DNA of 38,534 nucleotides from Prevotellaceae bacterium (GCA_031261165.1 JAISJU010000086.1:1-38534), one strand, 5' to 3'. Shown: positions 1 to 8,012, counted from the stretch's first letter. The notes: generated by a model not told the origin, from the letters alone. Translations and numbers: made by a program.

Positions 1-1
1 T

Positions 2-877
2 ACGGACTTCTACGAAAAATACATCGCCAAATATCCCGACGACAAAGGTACAAAAGCCACATACAAGTCTATGTTTATCTGTATGTCAAAATTTTCAGAC
101 GTAAATAAATTATACATTACCGATATTGACCTGCCGTACATAAAAGACTTTGATATTTCTATGATAGAAAGCGGGCTGAAAACCAACACCCGCGCCATCT
201 ATATGCGCAATATCCGCGCCATTATTAACGATGCCATCGACCGGAACATTTACCCGCTTGAGAACTACCCCTTTCGCCGCTTTAAAATTAAAAAAGAACA
301 AACCGAGCACAGGGCAATGGAACTGCGCGACCTCATAAAACTCCGCGACTACCCCTGTACCCCCGAACAACAAAAACCCCGCGACATCTTTATGCTCTCG
401 TTTTACCTGCGCGGACTAAATACCGGCGACCTGCTACATCTCACACCGGAAGACATAAGAGACGGATACATCATCACAAGAAGAACAAAAACCAGCGTAC
501 CCCTCAAAATCAAAATAGAGCCTGAGGCTGCCGCAATAATAGAAAAATATAAGGGCATAAACTATATACTAAATCCGTTAGATAGCCAAAAAGACTATTT
601 GGAATTTTGCCGAAACGCCAACCGCCGCCTTAAAGACATCGGCGGAACGCCCGGCAGCAAACATTCCCAACCCCTGTTTCCCTACCTTTCTATGTATTGG
701 GCGCGGCACACGTGGGCAACCATTGCTGCCGAATTGGATATTGAAGACAAAATCATATCCATCGGACTTGGGCACTCGCTAACAGACATCACCGAAACAT
801 ACATCCGCCGCAGCCAAACAAAAATAGACGATGCCAACCGAAAAATCATTGACCACCTAAACAATTTTAAATTATGA
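2..877 (+). CDS. Tyrosine-family site-specific integrase, 5' end missing
   Basis: Phage integrase that would catalyse integration and excision. The reading frame is open from base 2, and the residues before the first ATG of the ORF track (DFYEKYIAKY, then GTKATYKS) look like the SAM-like N-terminal core-binding domain, so the gene starts upstream of the window. The catalytic domain shows the first Arg in YLRGLNTGDL, a Lys in the beta-hairpin (RRTKTSVP), box II as WARHTWAT with Tyr where the classical His of HxxR would be, GLGHS, and the nucleophile Tyr in ETYIRR. This box II form is familiar from Bacteroidetes integrases as I remember them. The stop overlaps the next gene's start as ATGA. It marks one end of the element; no att site could be recognised because the outer flank is not in the window. 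Confidence 0.93.
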   Translation, partial: TDFYEKYIAKYPDDKGTKATYKSMFICMSKFSDVNKLYITDIDLPYIKDFDISMIESGLKTNTRAIYMRNIRAIINDAIDRNIYPLENYPFRRFKIKKEQTEHRAMELRDLIKLRDYPCTPEQQKPRDIFMLSFYLRGLNTGDLLHLTPEDIRDGYIITRRTKTSVPLKIKIEPEAAAIIEKYKGINYILNPLDSQKDYLEFCRNANRRLKDIGGTPGSKHSQPLFPYLSMYWARHTWATIAAELDIEDKIISIGLGHSLTDITETYIRRSQTKIDDANRKIIDHLNNFKL

Positions 878-1131
878 TAAATCAAACCATCTCAGACCTT
901 TTGCGCGAACAAAAAAAGACAAAAACAGATTTTGCCGATGCGCTCGGCATTGCGCGAAATACATTAAATAATTATCTTTCGGGAGAAACGCTGATGACTT
1001 CCGACAAAATCATTATTGCCGCAAAATATTTCGGCGTGTCTGTCGGCTATCTCTTTGGCGAAATGCCCACCGAAAAAGAAAAAACCATATCCGAAAAATT
1101 AGATATAGTTATTTCATTATTAGCACATTAG
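874..1131 (+). CDS. Small Cro/CI (XRE) family HTH regulator
   Basis: An 85-residue DNA-binding protein. Residues about 6-60 form a complete XRE helix-turn-helix: TKTDFADALGIARNTLNNYL is the HTH, followed by the usual VSVGYLFGE ending of short Cro/CI proteins. There is no peptidase or oligomerisation tail as in LexA-like repressors, so autocleavage is unlikely. It is translationally coupled to the integrase (ATGA overlap), so both are probably made from one transcript. A role in lysogeny control or excision control (repressor or Xis-like) is inferred from position only. Its last codons and stop (LAH then TAG) lie inside a tandem ttagcaca repeat that continues into the gap before the terminase. 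Confidence 0.85.
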   Translation: MINQTISDLLREQKKTKTDFADALGIARNTLNNYLSGETLMTSDKIIIAAKYFGVSVGYLFGEMPTEKEKTISEKLDIVISLLAH

Positions 1132-1152
1132 CACATTATTTATTAGCATATT
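1118..1152. repeat. Short tandem repeat at the end of the HTH gene
   Basis: Units of attagcaca occur twice in tandem, followed by a diverged unit ending in attagcatat. The repeat begins inside the HTH gene, supplies its TAG stop and fills the gap to the convergent terminase gene. No hairpin terminator is visible here. It is one of several different gene-end tandem repeats in this window. Confidence 0.7.
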
Positions 1153-1153
1153 A

Positions 1154-3193
1154 TCACCACGCCGTTCTCTCTTTCTTAATCTTGCTCATATCTATTCTTT
1201 CCGCTTTTCGCGGCAATTCCATTTGGTAGTCAATATACAAACCAATCATAGTTGCCATTATCCTGTCATCGTGTTTGCCCGCTATCGCGCCCCAGCCGCC
1301 ATTTTTCTTACATTCGTAAGTCAATGCCTCATCTACCGTTGCTCTGTCTCGCTCGCCATAAGCCCAACTTACCTTACGCAAATTGTCGAGTATCTGATTG
1401 TAGTTTGATATTATTGCCGATTTCGTTTCCCTCAACATCGGAAATCCGTAATGTGTTGTTTGATTGTTTTTAGATTTATCGCTTGTCTTATATTTATACA
1501 GATTGTCGTAGTGGTCTTTTATTGTTTCAAAAATATATTCGTTAAAATCCACCTGATTATTGTTGCTGTCATAAGTATTAGATTCTACAACCAACAGCGC
1601 ATCGTTGTAATATTTTGCCAACTGTGCCGCTATCCATATCGTAACATACATATTCTTATGACCGTAAAACATTGCTACCACATTTGTTCCCTCGCCATAC
1701 ATTCGCCAGTATCTATCCAAAACTTTTATCACACCGTAGTCCGCACCGTCTGACTGACCTTTTTGCGGGTCGAACACCACAATGTAGCGGTTTTCTATTC
1801 TCTGCTCTTTGTCCGGTTGTTCCCAAATCTGTATCTTATTCAAAAGTTTGCGCCGCCGCGTATCTGCATCGCCTTTTTCGGCTATTTCCGCTAATTCCGC
1901 ATCAGGCACAAAGCGAATATTTTTCAATACTTCCGAGCGGCGTTTTGTATCTACAAATGCTATTTCCGGCGCACAGTCGCTCACAAACTCACCCACTTCC
2001 ACCGGCGCACAACATTCATCATATAGCCTCCGTACCAACTCGTGATTGAATGCCGGGATACCGCTATTCTGAAATGCCTCTATGTCATCGCTCGGATTTT
2101 CCTGTCTCATTATCTCTATACTCGGTGAAGTTGCCAACTCCAACCTGTACCAATTCAAATTTTCCAACGTACAGCGTTTGTTATTTTTCCAAAGATTGAT
2201 TTCATAGTCATTCATCGTTTCTATAAAATCTTCTGTACTTCCTTTCTTCTTTTTGCCGTTGTGCTGATAATATCCGCCGTCAAAAGCAATCTCTTTCGAT
2301 TCCGAATTATACCACGCCGAAAAGTGAGCCGTAAAAGCCGTTGCTCCTGCCTTTGCTTTTTGCCATTGGTCATAAAAAAAACCGCCTACGCCATTTGCCG
2401 TACTCTCGCGAATAAATGCACAAAACGCGCCGTGAGAACGTGAACTGTTTAATGTCCCCTCTATTTTTTTAGGATTGTTGTTGTCTGTGTCGGGGTAAAA
2501 TGCTTCTTCCGAAAGATGTACCAATTTAAAGTTGTGCGACCGCAAATTTTCAGGCTCACCAGCAAAACCTAAAATAATCCTGCAACCCCTTTCCGGCACA
2601 TATTGAATATTCTGCGCACTCTCAAATCCGCGCATCGTCATCTTAACGCCTTTTATCGGTGGCATCTCGTCAAGCATTGTCTTATACATCGCACGAATAT
2701 TAACAGCCGTGTCGCGCACCTGCCCGCATATCACGCTGTTCCAATTCTCTTTATGTATCGTCTGAATGTAGTTGAATAAAGCCTCAACATAAGTAGAAAA
2801 TCCCTGCTGCTTGGCTTTTAGTATCTCCGCCAATATTTCTTCACCCGCCACTAATTTTGGCAATACTACATTGGCGTGAAAATCTCTTTGGCAAAGATTA
2901 AAAATAAAAGGCTTTATTTCGCCCGTTTCTTTTATCACAAGTTTCTGGCAAGTCGCAGCAAAAAACTCAAAATCATACTTATAACGTTCTTCGCATAACT
3001 TCAACCAAAAAAATTTTATTTCTTCATTGCTGGGTTTCTTGTTAAGCCCTATAGATTTAAGAGCCTTTTTGATAGAGCCGTGTTCAAGTAGTAATTGCAC
3101 GGATTTAAGACCGCGCATAGATTTGGGAAAGTAAAATTCGTATGGTTTTTTTTCCGAAACGAGCACAACAAACCGCTCGCCGCAACAATTCAA
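1154..3193 (-). CDS. Terminase large subunit (TerL), main reading frame
   Basis: Packaging motor that cuts concatemeric DNA and pumps it into the prohead. The ATPase half has a degenerate Walker A (AKQQGFST, residue about 131) and a Walker B-like acidic pair (LVHLSEEAF, about 226). The C-terminal RNase H-like nuclease shows three acidic clusters: VVFDPQKG (about 474), VVESNTYD (about 536) and KHDDRIMAT (about 643). The ORF-track start is a TTG at 3193, which is doubtful; the first in-frame ATG is at 3118. Upstream in the same frame EYNPISG followed by NCCGERF is open and resembles the conserved N-terminus of Bacteroidetes phage terminases. The true N-terminus is probably the out-of-frame piece at 3199-3270, joined across ten A (see that entry). 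It is unusual that TerL is the last gene of the late region, after lysis. Confidence 0.9.
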   Translation of the reverse strand: MNCCGERFVVLVSEKKPYEFYFPKSMRGLKSVQLLLEHGSIKKALKSIGLNKKPSNEEIKFFWLKLCEERYKYDFEFFAATCQKLVIKETGEIKPFIFNLCQRDFHANVVLPKLVAGEEILAEILKAKQQGFSTYVEALFNYIQTIHKENWNSVICGQVRDTAVNIRAMYKTMLDEMPPIKGVKMTMRGFESAQNIQYVPERGCRIILGFAGEPENLRSHNFKLVHLSEEAFYPDTDNNNPKKIEGTLNSSRSHGAFCAFIRESTANGVGGFFYDQWQKAKAGATAFTAHFSAWYNSESKEIAFDGGYYQHNGKKKKGSTEDFIETMNDYEINLWKNNKRCTLENLNWYRLELATSPSIEIMRQENPSDDIEAFQNSGIPAFNHELVRRLYDECCAPVEVGEFVSDCAPEIAFVDTKRRSEVLKNIRFVPDAELAEIAEKGDADTRRRKLLNKIQIWEQPDKEQRIENRYIVVFDPQKGQSDGADYGVIKVLDRYWRMYGEGTNVVAMFYGHKNMYVTIWIAAQLAKYYNDALLVVESNTYDSNNNQVDFNEYIFETIKDHYDNLYKYKTSDKSKNNQTTHYGFPMLRETKSAIISNYNQILDNLRKVSWAYGERDRATVDEALTYECKKNGGWGAIAGKHDDRIMATMIGLYIDYQMELPRKAERIDMSKIKKERTAW

Positions 3194-3198
3194 CCCGC

Positions 3199-3270
3199 TT
3201 ATGGGATTGTATTCTTTTTTTTTTCAGCGTTGCGCCGCGCGTTTTCCTGTATGATTTGTTCCGTAGTCAT
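3199..3270 (-). other. Out-of-frame N-terminal segment of the terminase, frameshift at A10
   Basis: An ATG at 3270 overlaps the stop of the upstream gene as TAATG and opens MTTEQIIQENARRNAEKKK, which looks like a normal terminase N-terminus. This frame stops at TAA (3199-3201). A run of ten A on the - strand (T at 3215-3224) lies between it and EYNPISG in the main terminase frame. Eleven A (or eight) would join the two pieces without a gap. The cause could be a sequencing or assembly homopolymer error, a real mutation, or functional slippage on A10; the sequence alone cannot tell. Confidence 0.75.
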
Positions 3271-4094
3271 TAAAACTTATATTTCACCCCAAAATAATGC
3301 CCATTCTCTTTTATTACATACTGATACTCCGCACCAATATGCCTGTAAAAACAACCGCCGCCGAGCATTAGCCCACTCCGGTCGGTGAGCGAAGTCGAAC
3401 CGCCCAAATAACCCAAACTCAAAAACGGCTCAATTCTTCGGTCATTGAGCGAAGCCGAAATGCGGTTGGTGAGCGATGGTTGGTGAGCGAAGTCGAACCA
3501 AGTCGAACCACGCCCGGCGGTACTGGCTGTTACTATCCGCTGCACCGGCGTAAACTCCGCCGAAAACCGCGTAATCTCATTATATTGAACTGTCGCAAAA
3601 ACAATACATTTCCCCACCGTATCATTATCAATCACCGTCAAGCGATAATCCCGCGCCAAAATATAATCCCTAATCAATGCCAAAGTATCTATTGACTGCA
3701 TAATATACAATGTATCCCGCAATGTCCGTTCGGCGAGCGAAGTGCTGTTAGTTCTGTCATTGCGGGCTTGGTTACTGTTGTCATTGCGGGCTTGGTTACT
3801 GAGCGCAGCCGAAGTATGACCTGCAACCCCCTGCCCAGCGCGGTCGCTGAGCGAAGTCGAAGTGCGGTCGCTGAGCGAAGTCGAAGCGTTCCTAACCCTC
3901 TCAGGCACTTCCACCCTCTCCGGCAATCGTTCCGCCACCACCCTCAAACTATCTTTCGGCAGTTCCACCCTGACAGCAGGCAGCGGCACATAATTCACAG
4001 TTTCGGTAGTTTGCGGGCGGAAATAACAACCGCCCACAAAACCGAAACCAAAAACTAAACCTAAAAACACTATGTAGAAAATTACCTTTTTCAT
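3270..4094 (-). CDS. Envelope protein of the lysis cluster, repeat-rich; possible spanin
   Basis: A 274-residue protein with a Lys-Lys start, one hydrophobic segment (residues 4-22) and then FVGGC, which could be a lipobox, so it may be a lipoprotein or a signal-anchored periplasmic protein. A Pro/Glu/Arg-rich stretch follows, then about 70 residues made of the dispersed repeats (STSLSDR, GHTSAALSNQARND). The C-terminal half is more ordered and ends in FGVKYKF, a terminal Phe after alternating residues as in outer-membrane strands. Its place directly after the endolysin gene suggests a role in the outer-membrane step of lysis, like Rz/Rz1, but I recognise no family with certainty. Its stop overlaps the proposed terminase ATG (TAATG). 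One repeat copy near 3490 is read in another frame (FDFAHQP). Confidence 0.7.
   Translation of the reverse strand: MKKVIFYIVFLGLVFGFGFVGGCYFRPQTTETVNYVPLPAVRVELPKDSLRVVAERLPERVEVPERVRNASTSLSDRTSTSLSDRAGQGVAGHTSAALSNQARNDNSNQARNDRTNSTSLAERTLRDTLYIMQSIDTLALIRDYILARDYRLTVIDNDTVGKCIVFATVQYNEITRFSAEFTPVQRIVTASTAGRGSTWFDFAHQPSLTNRISASLNDRRIEPFLSLGYLGGSTSLTDRSGLMLGGGCFYRHIGAEYQYVIKENGHYFGVKYKF
3380..3512. repeat. Cluster of tgagcgaagtcgaa repeats inside the 274-residue gene
   Basis: Three or four copies of the dispersed repeat lie in about 130 bases: a clean copy at 3380-3401 and a compound cluster at 3439-3512 that includes a shortened copy (gagcgatggt) and a doubled tail (gaaccaagtcgaacca). The clean copies encode STSLTDR and SASLNDR on the - strand; the compound copy shifts to FDFAHQP. 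Confidence 0.8.
3758..3887. repeat. Nested and tandem repeat block in the 274-residue gene
   Basis: Two cattgcgggcttg elements start at 3758 and 3782, spaced exactly 24 bases. The second carries a complete 24-base insert (3795-3818) before acctgcaa. Two further 24-base units of the tgagcgaagtcgaa type follow in tandem at 3840-3887. All keep the - strand frame open and encode the QARND, GHTSAALSN and STSLSDR strings. Confidence 0.85.
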
Positions 4095-4109
4095 AACTTT
4101 GCATTATTT

Positions 4110-4157
4110 GGTCGCTGAGCGAAGTCGAAGCGTGGTCGCTGAGCGAAGTCGAAGCGT
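4110..4157. repeat. Exact tandem duplicate of the 24-bp repeat in the gap before the endolysin stop
   Basis: Two identical 24-base units (ggtcgctgagcgaagtcgaa plus gcgt) stand head to tail between the 274-residue gene and the M15 endolysin gene. This is a non-coding location, so the repeat is not limited to coding DNA. Confidence 0.9.
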
Positions 4158-4576
4158 TAATTCTTAAATTCAAAATGCGGATAATCTTTCATCTTCCAAT
4201 CCCCGCCCCATTCCACATTTACACCTAACCGCTTGGCGGTGGCTTTCACATTGTCGGCTACTTTTTTTAACCCGGCTATATCGTTTATCTCAACGCTATC
4301 TACTACGCCGTTACCGTTGGCATCGCAATAAACATCAACGGCATAGCCCAAACCATCTTTATGTACTTGGTGATTGCTGCGATTGCTTATGCCGTCGCAA
4401 TTCGTTACGCGAAGTCCCGGCTTTGTCCTGCCCTGCGCAAACAACGCTTGCTGTTCAGCAGTTGTGCGCACGCCGCACACTATAATGAAACTTGGGCGCA
4501 TCAATTGCGCCTCCGTCATCACTTTCTTTAAATCGGGGTGTATCCCTGCTAAATTGCTTTCACTTCTTTTGTCCAT
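4157..4576 (-). CDS. M15-family peptidoglycan peptidase (endolysin)
   Basis: A 139-residue zinc peptidase of the M15 (VanY / L-Ala-D-Glu endopeptidase) type that would cleave stem peptides of peptidoglycan at lysis. Visible motifs are CGVRTTAEQQALFAQGRTKP (typical of phage M15C endolysins), SNHQ with ligand His about 69, GYAVDV with ligand Asp about 81, and WGGDWKMKDYPHFE with the last ligand His about 134. No signal peptide is seen, so export would need the holin. It follows the two small membrane-protein genes after a 156-base AT-rich gap and precedes the possible spanin, giving a compact lysis cluster. Confidence 0.93.
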   Translation of the reverse strand: MDKRSESNLAGIHPDLKKVMTEAQLMRPSFIIVCGVRTTAEQQALFAQGRTKPGLRVTNCDGISNRSNHQVHKDGLGYAVDVYCDANGNGVVDSVEINDIAGLKKVADNVKATAKRLGVNVEWGGDWKMKDYPHFEFKN

Positions 4577-4732
4577 TATATTTTAAAGTTTAAAGTTTTA
4601 ATTCTCTCAGGTCTCTATTTTCTCAAAAAGTCCCTATCTGTTATTGAGTTTTTAAATTGAGTTTTAATGAATTTTTATATATGGTTTTCAGTGATTTATA
4701 TTTTTTATTTTATTTAATTACTGAGTTTTTTA
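4577..4732. other. AT-rich gap between holin-like and endolysin genes
   Basis: A 156-base gap with attttaaagtttaaagtttt and other short tandem motifs (tgagttttt recurs) just upstream of the endolysin start. No ORF, hairpin or clear promoter was seen. Confidence 0.5.
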
Positions 4733-5002
4733 TTATTCCATTTTCAAACTATTGTTCCCGATTTTCAATTGAATTTTTTTGTTCTCCCGCAATATCTCAA
4801 AGAAATAAAACAGAATAGCCGCAACAAATGGGCTGCAATAGGCAATTAACTGATACAAATTCTGAATTTGCACAAAATTCTCAATCTTTGCAATAATAAC
4901 AGCCACTTGTACTACGCTCAACCCAAATGCCATCATTCGCGCGAAATTCCATTCCCCGCCCGTGCATTTTAGCCATTGCCAACCGTTAAACCAATTCTTC
5001 AT
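4733..5002 (-). CDS. Holin-like small membrane protein
   Basis: An 89-residue protein with two hydrophobic segments (about residues 23-40, MMAFGLSVVQVAVIIAKI, and about 52-70, LIAYCSPFVAAILFYFFEIL) and a basic C-terminal tail (RENKKIQLKIG). The size, topology and position next to the endolysin suggest a class II-type holin. Its ATG overlaps the stop of the preceding gene (ATGA), so the two are probably coupled. No family motif proves the assignment. Confidence 0.7.
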   Translation of the reverse strand: MKNWFNGWQWLKCTGGEWNFARMMAFGLSVVQVAVIIAKIENFVQIQNLYQLIAYCSPFVAAILFYFFEILRENKKIQLKIGNNSLKME

Positions 5003-5253
5003 TCTTTTTTTATTTTTGCCGTACCAAATTTTCCAATGATAATATCGTGAATTTCCGATACTTGCCTTTCGAGTTTTTCAAAGTCCCTGTTTGGAACAAA
5101 CTCTTTCTGAACTTGCAATTTGTGGTCATTTAGTGCCTGTATGGTCTTCGTCAAGTTGTCGCAGTTTGCATTTGCTTTTTTCCAAACAGTACCAATCGCA
5201 ATAATCATTATTGGCAACAATATCATCAATATTACATTTTCTATTGTCATCAT
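4999..5253 (-). CDS. Small single-pass membrane protein with coiled coil, lysis cluster
   Basis: An 84-residue protein if started at the ATGATG at 5253 (MMTIENVIL). The ORF-track start at 5355 would overlap the spike gene by about 70 bases, so the inner start is preferred. A hydrophobic N-terminal segment (VILMILLPIMIIAIGTVW) is followed by a charged, heptad-like region (KEFVPNRDFEKLERQVSEI). This could be an i-spanin-like or holin-associated protein; the role is inferred from context. The stop overlaps the next start (ATGA). The ATGATGACAATA start is shared with the two fibre genes at 7303 and 8000. Confidence 0.72.
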   Translation of the reverse strand: MMTIENVILMILLPIMIIAIGTVWKKANANCDNLTKTIQALNDHKLQVQKEFVPNRDFEKLERQVSEIHDIIIGKFGTAKIKKE

Positions 5254-5285
5254 AAAATTTTTAGTTGTTATTGTCCTTAATTTCC

Positions 5286-6173
5286 TCAAATATCCTCCAT
5301 AAATTGCAAAATCGGTGTCCCCCCGTGCGAACTTCCCGCGCTGCTCATCTTCCATACGTCTACAAAGTCATATCCCAAACCCTCATAAAAAGATTGCGTT
5401 CGGCTTTGTACTGCCGTTATGTTGGCACCGTTTTTGCTCAAATTATTGCTTTCGGAAACAGCATTTCCATTCAATAATGTTGTTTCGAGGCAATACATTT
5501 TCACATTATTGTTGTTTGCCGCATACCCGCCTCTGCACCTGCCTACATAGGTATCATTCCCTTTTATGGATGTTGCCAGACATACATTGACAGAGGGAGT
5601 AGAGGGTATATAATCTAATCCGATAATGCCCCCTGCCACATTCTTGGAATTAACATTGCCCTTTGCTATGCACAAATTGGGCGGATACCCATCGCCAACC
5701 ACCAATCCCCCTCTCACAGTGCCGGCAGTGCTAATGTTAGCATCTACAAGACAATTCATAACCATATTTTCTGTCTGCAACCCCGATGCTATCGCGCCGA
5801 TTCTACCCGTTGCTGTTCCTGTGGAAGTAATTGAGCCCTGAAAATAAACTTGCTCCATTTTATTATTTATATAATTTAATGTCGCAGACGAAGTAACAAT
5901 ATTCACATCTATCAATTGCACTCTTCGGAAATAGATAGTTCCATTAAAAATATTGCTTGTCAGGTTTAAAAGTTTTAAGCCGTTACCCTCAAAAACAACA
6001 TTTTTAGATATATAATTGTACAGTGAAGAAAAAGTCATACCGCTACAATCAATATCGTTCATTAAGATGCCCGTAGTATTTGCGGGTACTCCCGTTGATA
6101 AAAATTGATATAATGTTGTTTGGTCGTATATACCAAACAAATTATTTGCTCGTCTTCTTATTGCACCTGCCAT
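5286..6173 (-). CDS. Beta-helix tail spike / receptor-binding protein candidate
   Basis: A 295-residue protein with a repetitive Gly/Asn-rich pattern of short strands (NDIDCSGMTF, NVVFEGNGLKLLNL, GRIGAIASGL, VAGGIIGLDY, VGRCRGGYAANN) of the kind seen in GLUG-type right-handed beta-helices. The C-terminus (GYDFVDVWKM, then GGTPILQFM) is the usual ending of GLUG proteins. In this context it is most likely the distal spike or adhesin contacting the host surface. It starts two bases after the stop of the 375-residue fibre gene. No catalytic residues of a depolymerase were recognised. Confidence 0.75.
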   Translation of the reverse strand: MAGAIRRRANNLFGIYDQTTLYQFLSTGVPANTTGILMNDIDCSGMTFSSLYNYISKNVVFEGNGLKLLNLTSNIFNGTIYFRRVQLIDVNIVTSSATLNYINNKMEQVYFQGSITSTGTATGRIGAIASGLQTENMVMNCLVDANISTAGTVRGGLVVGDGYPPNLCIAKGNVNSKNVAGGIIGLDYIPSTPSVNVCLATSIKGNDTYVGRCRGGYAANNNNVKMYCLETTLLNGNAVSESNNLSKNGANITAVQSRTQSFYEGLGYDFVDVWKMSSAGSSHGGTPILQFMEDI

Positions 6174-6175
6174 TT

Positions 6176-7303
6176 TTATACTTGTATGCTTGTGTTAATA
6201 TGATATTTCCCTGTAAAAGAATTTTTTATAATATTTATTTCCGTGTATTTTCCTGCGGAAACAGATATTGAGGTATAGCCGTTTGCCACATAATTACTTG
6301 TATTCGGTATCGCAATAGTCCTTTGCGCTGCACAATAAACGGTAATAATAACAGGTTGATTTGACATACTTATACTGCTAACCGACAAAGCCTCATTGGC
6401 AGTCAATTCACAGTAGATGTTCTGACAAGTAGCAGCGATATTCTGCAACGATGCAATTGTCTGTGTAGCCGTTATAAATTGCAGTAAAGCAAGCCAATCA
6501 TTAGTAAAGTCGTTTGTCGAAAGCCCTTTGCCGGCAACTTTATCAACCTTATTGGCAAAAAGCAAATCGGTTTCATTTTTTGTGTAATAAGAGGACAAAT
6601 CCACCTCAAAATCCAAACGGTTAAACTTACCCCCAAACCAGTAATACCCTTCCGTAGATGGGTATTCTGAAAACAAATCGCCATTTTTGATGGCAACGTG
6701 CGCGGTGGCTACGTTCCACGCAGAACCGTCCCAAATAAGTATATTCACAAAATCGGTAGCATCTGTATCGCCGTCCGTTTCAGGAATTATTGCGATATGG
6801 GTAATGCTGTCGGCGGGTGTCGGCGGATTTTCTCCATAGTTCAAAATATAGTTAGGCGACCATTCGTCAGGGCTGTACGCAACAATTTCCCATTCTTCGG
6901 TGTCTTCATTCAGAAGTAAGGAATGTGGGCTCAAAAATCCCGTTGCTTTTTCCAGTATCTTTTTGTCTATCGCGCTTTCCTCAACAATTGCCTGCGTGTC
7001 GTTGTTGAGCGTTTCATAGGATATATATTCGTATTGTGCCGTAGCCTCATTGTAAATCAATACTCGCTTGTTTACATTCGCGGGGGTGCTAACTAAAAAA
7101 AAAACGCCGCAAAGTTCCTCCCAATTCTCGGCGGTAACAATAGTGCCGTCAATCGTGGCGGGAGTGGCGGCGAAAATTTGGTTGTTGCCGGATTTTATTA
7201 TAAGATGATTTTTTTCTTCATCAAATCCGACCCTGAAAGTATTGACAGGGTACAACACTCCGTTAATATTAATACTTCCTTCGTTTGAGTTTATTGTCAT
7301 CAT
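6176..7303 (-). CDS. Tail fibre protein
   Basis: A 375-residue protein beginning MMTINSNEGSININ. The N-terminal 70 residues resemble the neighbouring 213-residue protein (GxxxTAENWEEL against LTPENADESL). A central ILIWDGSAWNVAT-type segment and the linker YYTKNETDLLFANKVDKVAG then GLSTNDFT are hallmark phage fibre motifs. The C-terminal domain (residues about 270-375) is a compact beta-rich tip with VITVYCAAQRTIAIPNTSN. It is probably part of the host-recognition fibre together with the 213- and 413-residue proteins. Confidence 0.82.
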   Translation of the reverse strand: MMTINSNEGSININGVLYPVNTFRVGFDEEKNHLIIKSGNNQIFAATPATIDGTIVTAENWEELCGVFFLVSTPANVNKRVLIYNEATAQYEYISYETLNNDTQAIVEESAIDKKILEKATGFLSPHSLLLNEDTEEWEIVAYSPDEWSPNYILNYGENPPTPADSITHIAIIPETDGDTDATDFVNILIWDGSAWNVATAHVAIKNGDLFSEYPSTEGYYWFGGKFNRLDFEVDLSSYYTKNETDLLFANKVDKVAGKGLSTNDFTNDWLALLQFITATQTIASLQNIAATCQNIYCELTANEALSVSSISMSNQPVIITVYCAAQRTIAIPNTSNYVANGYTSISVSAGKYTEINIIKNSFTGKYHINTSIQV

Positions 7304-7304
7304 A

Positions 7305-7328
7305 TTAATTTCGTTTTAAAAATTCCAA
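7305..7328 (-). pseudogene. Vestige of the glycosyltransferase 3' end upstream of the fibre gene
   Basis: On the - strand these bases read LEFLKRN and stop, matching the last codons of the glycosyltransferase at 8013-8042 (LEFLKRKRN and stop) except for six missing bases. In both places the sequence lies shortly before an ATGATGACAATA fibre-gene start. This suggests the segment from the glycosyltransferase end into the fibre gene was once duplicated in tandem. Confidence 0.7.
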
Positions 7329-7358
7329 TGAACTTCTAATTTATAGCCGTATCACTGT

Positions 7359-8000
7359 CTATTCCGCCACCCAACTACGAGTAGCAACCCCATCTGTAAC
7401 CGTAACTTTTAAAATATAAGTACCGTCTTCTTCTGGAACAACAGGAATAGCATCATTCAAATCACTCAGATAAGCAACTTTATCGGTAAACACGGCACCG
7501 TTTTCGTCTTTGCCGTTAACCGTGATATGTTTGTCGCCCGGAAGTTCACCGTCAAAGCCTTTTGCATTATGATTTAAGCACAGTGCTTCGTTTTCACTGC
7601 CCACCTCGACTTGCTGCCCGCCATCGTACTCATTTAATCCTATCAGTTCGTGTTCGGAACCATTAGAATCTGTACCAAGAAATTTCTTCCCAAGTCCAAG
7701 CGATATGTCCGAATCAATCACCTGCGTTTCTTCGGAAGATAATTTTAAATACTCGCTCTCAGGCGTGCCGCTCAAAGAAAGAATATTTGTCAAACTTTCG
7801 TCGGCATTCTCCGGTGTAAGCAATTCGTTTCCAACAATAATTTTGTTTTTCAAATACTCACTCGTGATTTTTTGCCCCAACTCATAAACAATCAGTAAGT
7901 CTTTTTCAAAACTGTAAGAAAGTTTGTCGTAGGTCGTTGCTTTTGTAAAAAATTCTTTTTTTACAATCACAACATTGCTGTTTCTATCTATTGTCATCAT
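7359..8000 (-). CDS. Tail fibre-like protein, short paralogue of the next gene
   Basis: A 213-residue protein beginning MMTIDRNSNVVIVKK, with an N-terminal region similar in pattern to the 375-residue fibre gene that follows. It ends with KVAYLSDLNDAIPVVPEEDG and a short beta-rich tail (ILKVTVTDGVATRSWV). 'VAYLSDL' and 'GTYILKVTV..G..SW' patterns are common in phage fibre/receptor-binding proteins of Bacteroidetes. It has no coiled-coil linker of its own. It probably forms an adaptor or alternative tip; the exact role is unknown. Confidence 0.7.
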   Translation of the reverse strand: MMTIDRNSNVVIVKKEFFTKATTYDKLSYSFEKDLLIVYELGQKITSEYLKNKIIVGNELLTPENADESLTNILSLSGTPESEYLKLSSEETQVIDSDISLGLGKKFLGTDSNGSEHELIGLNEYDGGQQVEVGSENEALCLNHNAKGFDGELPGDKHITVNGKDENGAVFTDKVAYLSDLNDAIPVVPEEDGTYILKVTVTDGVATRSWVAE

Positions 8001-8012
8001 AACTTTATGATT

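Noticed and set aside
10-775. - strand ORFs opposite the integrase
   Set aside because: No coding character; they lie antisense to a clear integrase.
1154-3270. Terminase as a decayed pseudogene
   Set aside because: Apart from the A10 junction the frame is intact over 679 codons with all motifs present, so slippage or a read error is more likely than decay.
5254-5355. 118-residue version of the coiled-coil membrane protein
   Set aside because: The longer start overlaps the spike gene by about 70 bases and adds non-conserved sequence; ATGATG at 5253 is shared with two other genes.
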